Shown here: piece after piece, positions 62,652 through 64,000 of the stretch
Layout: every line of letters begins with the position of its first letter
How positions within the stretch are numbered: the first letter of the stretch is position 1
The notes under the pieces: generated by a model
What the model saw: only the letters and a program-made list of their open reading frames with translations
What the model was told of the DNA's origin: nothing
The model's database searches: none
Translations under genes and position numbers: made by a program
NCBI GenBank assembly: GCA_033032865.1
Contig: JAWHQI010000521.1
Coordinates: 124,001 to 188,000 of the forward strand
Source of the DNA: Dactylorhiza incarnata
Taxonomy: Eukaryota > Streptophyta > Magnoliopsida > Asparagales > Orchidaceae
DNA: 64,000 nt
Reading direction: 5' to 3'

Positions 62652-64000
62652 GCAACACTACAACATTTTTGGTCTTTAGCAACACTTGACTTGCAACATT
62701 TAGAAAAATGTTGTCTAAACCATGAATAGAGAACAGTTTATAAGTGTTGCCATTAAGTAATAGTTTTAGGCAACATTTGTGACGCAACATGCAATAAATG
62801 TTCTCTTATCAATTATTGAGAACAGTTTCGAAATGTTGTTTTTGTCGACGCACTTTAAGCAACAATTATGCGGTGTTACCTTTTAAAATAATCTTTTGCA
62901 ACATATTAAAAATGTTCTTATAGCTTTCTATGACTATTCGCACACCCAAAATAGCTATTCACAAACCATAAAGTTAGAATTTAAATTAAACTTTTAGTCA
63001 ATCTCGGGTCTCTAAATAGCCAAATCGGCAAATTTCCACTAATTTTTATTGCATTACAAGAATAATCATCTATAATCATGCATGTTTTAGAAAGCTTAAA
63101 TATTAATTTTACGACATTTTCTGTAAAACACAGCGAAAGATAATATGTTTTACGATATTTTTATTAAATCGCAAAATAATATGTGTTTACGTTTCACTAT
63201 CACGAAGCGAGTTAATATTTTTTTCTCGCAACTAAATATATTATATTTTTACGGCATTTTTACTAAAGCGGAGGGAGTTAATATTTTTTCCCTCCAAAGA
63301 GAATTCATTTTGGCGCGCGAGAAATATTTTTTACGGCATTTTTCTTAAAACGCGTCGCTCGCACGCCTTCACTCCCGCGCTGCTCCCATTTCTCCCGACG
63401 TTTTCTCCCGACGTTTCTCCCGACGTTTCTCCCGTTTCTCCCGTTTCGCCGAACCCTTTTTTCGCTGCTTCCGTCCGACGGCTGCCTCTTGATCTCCGAC
63501 GGCCGCCCTCCGATCTCCGACGACTGCATCCTGATCTCCGACCGACGCCTCCTAATCTCCGACTTCTTCTCCGTGGATTTGTTCTTTCAGGTTAGGGTTC
63601 TTGCCGCCATCTTTCAGGTTCGTTGATTTTATGTCATAAATGATTTCATTGTGTGAACAAGGCTTAAATCGTGTGCCCTCACTGGTCTCCCCCTTCGCTC
63701 TCTATCCAGAGAAAAGAAGAAGGAAAAGAAGGCTATCATTTTGGGCTTTAGGTTTTCTGTTTAGGAATTATTTTGTGCTCTAGGTTTTTCGATCACATTT
63801 AGATTAGATTTATTAAGTTAAGACGTGCTAAAAAAAATTTAGTTTCTTAACACTTTTGTAGCTTGCACGGATCTTGAATTTTATTTGGTAATATATTTGT
63901 ATTTTGCTTAATACTAATTTCAGATTTTGTGTTATGTTTGGTATGCTACAATTGTTGTTATCTTGTTACTCATTTTCTCATTTCTAGCTATAATACTTTT
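62652..64000 (+). mobile_element. CACTA (En/Spm) transposon, 5' end, runs off the window
   Basis: Starts CACTACAACATTTTTGG within copia J; CAA precedes it as the likely 3-bp target. A dense subterminal array of CAACATT/AATGTTG words in both orientations covers 62658-62920. From 63100 to 63350 a TTTACG(A/G)(C/T)ATTTTT word repeats four times. A GC-rich leader follows (63350-63600) with TCTCCCGACGTTT three times and then CCGATCTCCGACG words, then a probable intron. No transposase is reached before the window ends. Confidence 0.7.

Overview
This is nuclear DNA from a flowering plant (angiosperm). The evidence is dense nested LTR retrotransposons of the plant lineages (Tat, Tekay and other chromoviruses, Sirevirus-like and short-LTR copia), a CACTA and a hAT element, a SINE fragment with a TTG tail, a chimeric insert of plastid DNA, and one spliced exon of a plant organellar translation factor. 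No bacterial-type gene organisation is present. The species cannot be named from sequence alone. I see no intact cellular gene; the only well-supported cellular coding piece is the IF-2 exon on the minus strand at 32254-32581.

Layout. 1-5519: 3' portion of a Tat-type Ty3/gypsy element, with spliced antisense genes upstream of a plus-strand LTR. 5520-6175: nuclear plastid DNA (plastid non-coding DNA fused to ycf1). 6485-8210: remnant of a minus-strand LTR element. 8880-9300: GC-rich hairpin block. About 9300-15400: 3' end and 3' LTR of a Sirevirus-like copia, interrupted by a small minus-strand gag-only gypsy (11412-13682). 15401-31490: a nested stack, in which a minus-strand gypsy remnant (D) is split by a decayed chromovirus (C), and C's 3' region is split by a young Tekay-type gypsy (B, 21128-30558, target duplication CTAAC). 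32254-32581: IF-2 exon. 32676-37692: short-LTR copia A (target duplication ATACC), 95 bp upstream of that exon in the minus-strand gene sense. 37768-39539: gag-only gypsy E, broken by a copia LTR. 41912-44825: decayed copia G. 44826-50990: tandem repeats, palindromic arrays and hairpin-rich repeats. 51313-54866: decayed copia H carrying gag-only gypsy I (51845-53955, target duplication TCAGC). 56509-57118: non-autonomous hAT-like element. 57128-57960: duplicated gypsy LTR end and primer site. 58960-59100: SINE. About 60300-61387: Retand/Ogre-like LTR with a 46-base G run. 61656-62651: copia J, cut by a CACTA 5' end that runs off the window.

How the parts relate. Most of the window is a record of successive insertion. 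Gypsy B is the youngest large element (about two dozen LTR substitutions in 1.94 kb by eye); C, D, G and L are old. The three gag-only elements (L, E, I) share an identical 19-base box next to their LTRs, which suggests one trans-mobilised family. The most interesting signals are the spliced antisense genes in the Tat element, a candidate intron in gypsy B whose retention would place the gag stop exactly at the 3' splice site, the shared box of the gag-only family, and the palindromic 21-bp plus 10-bp arrays near 47 kb.
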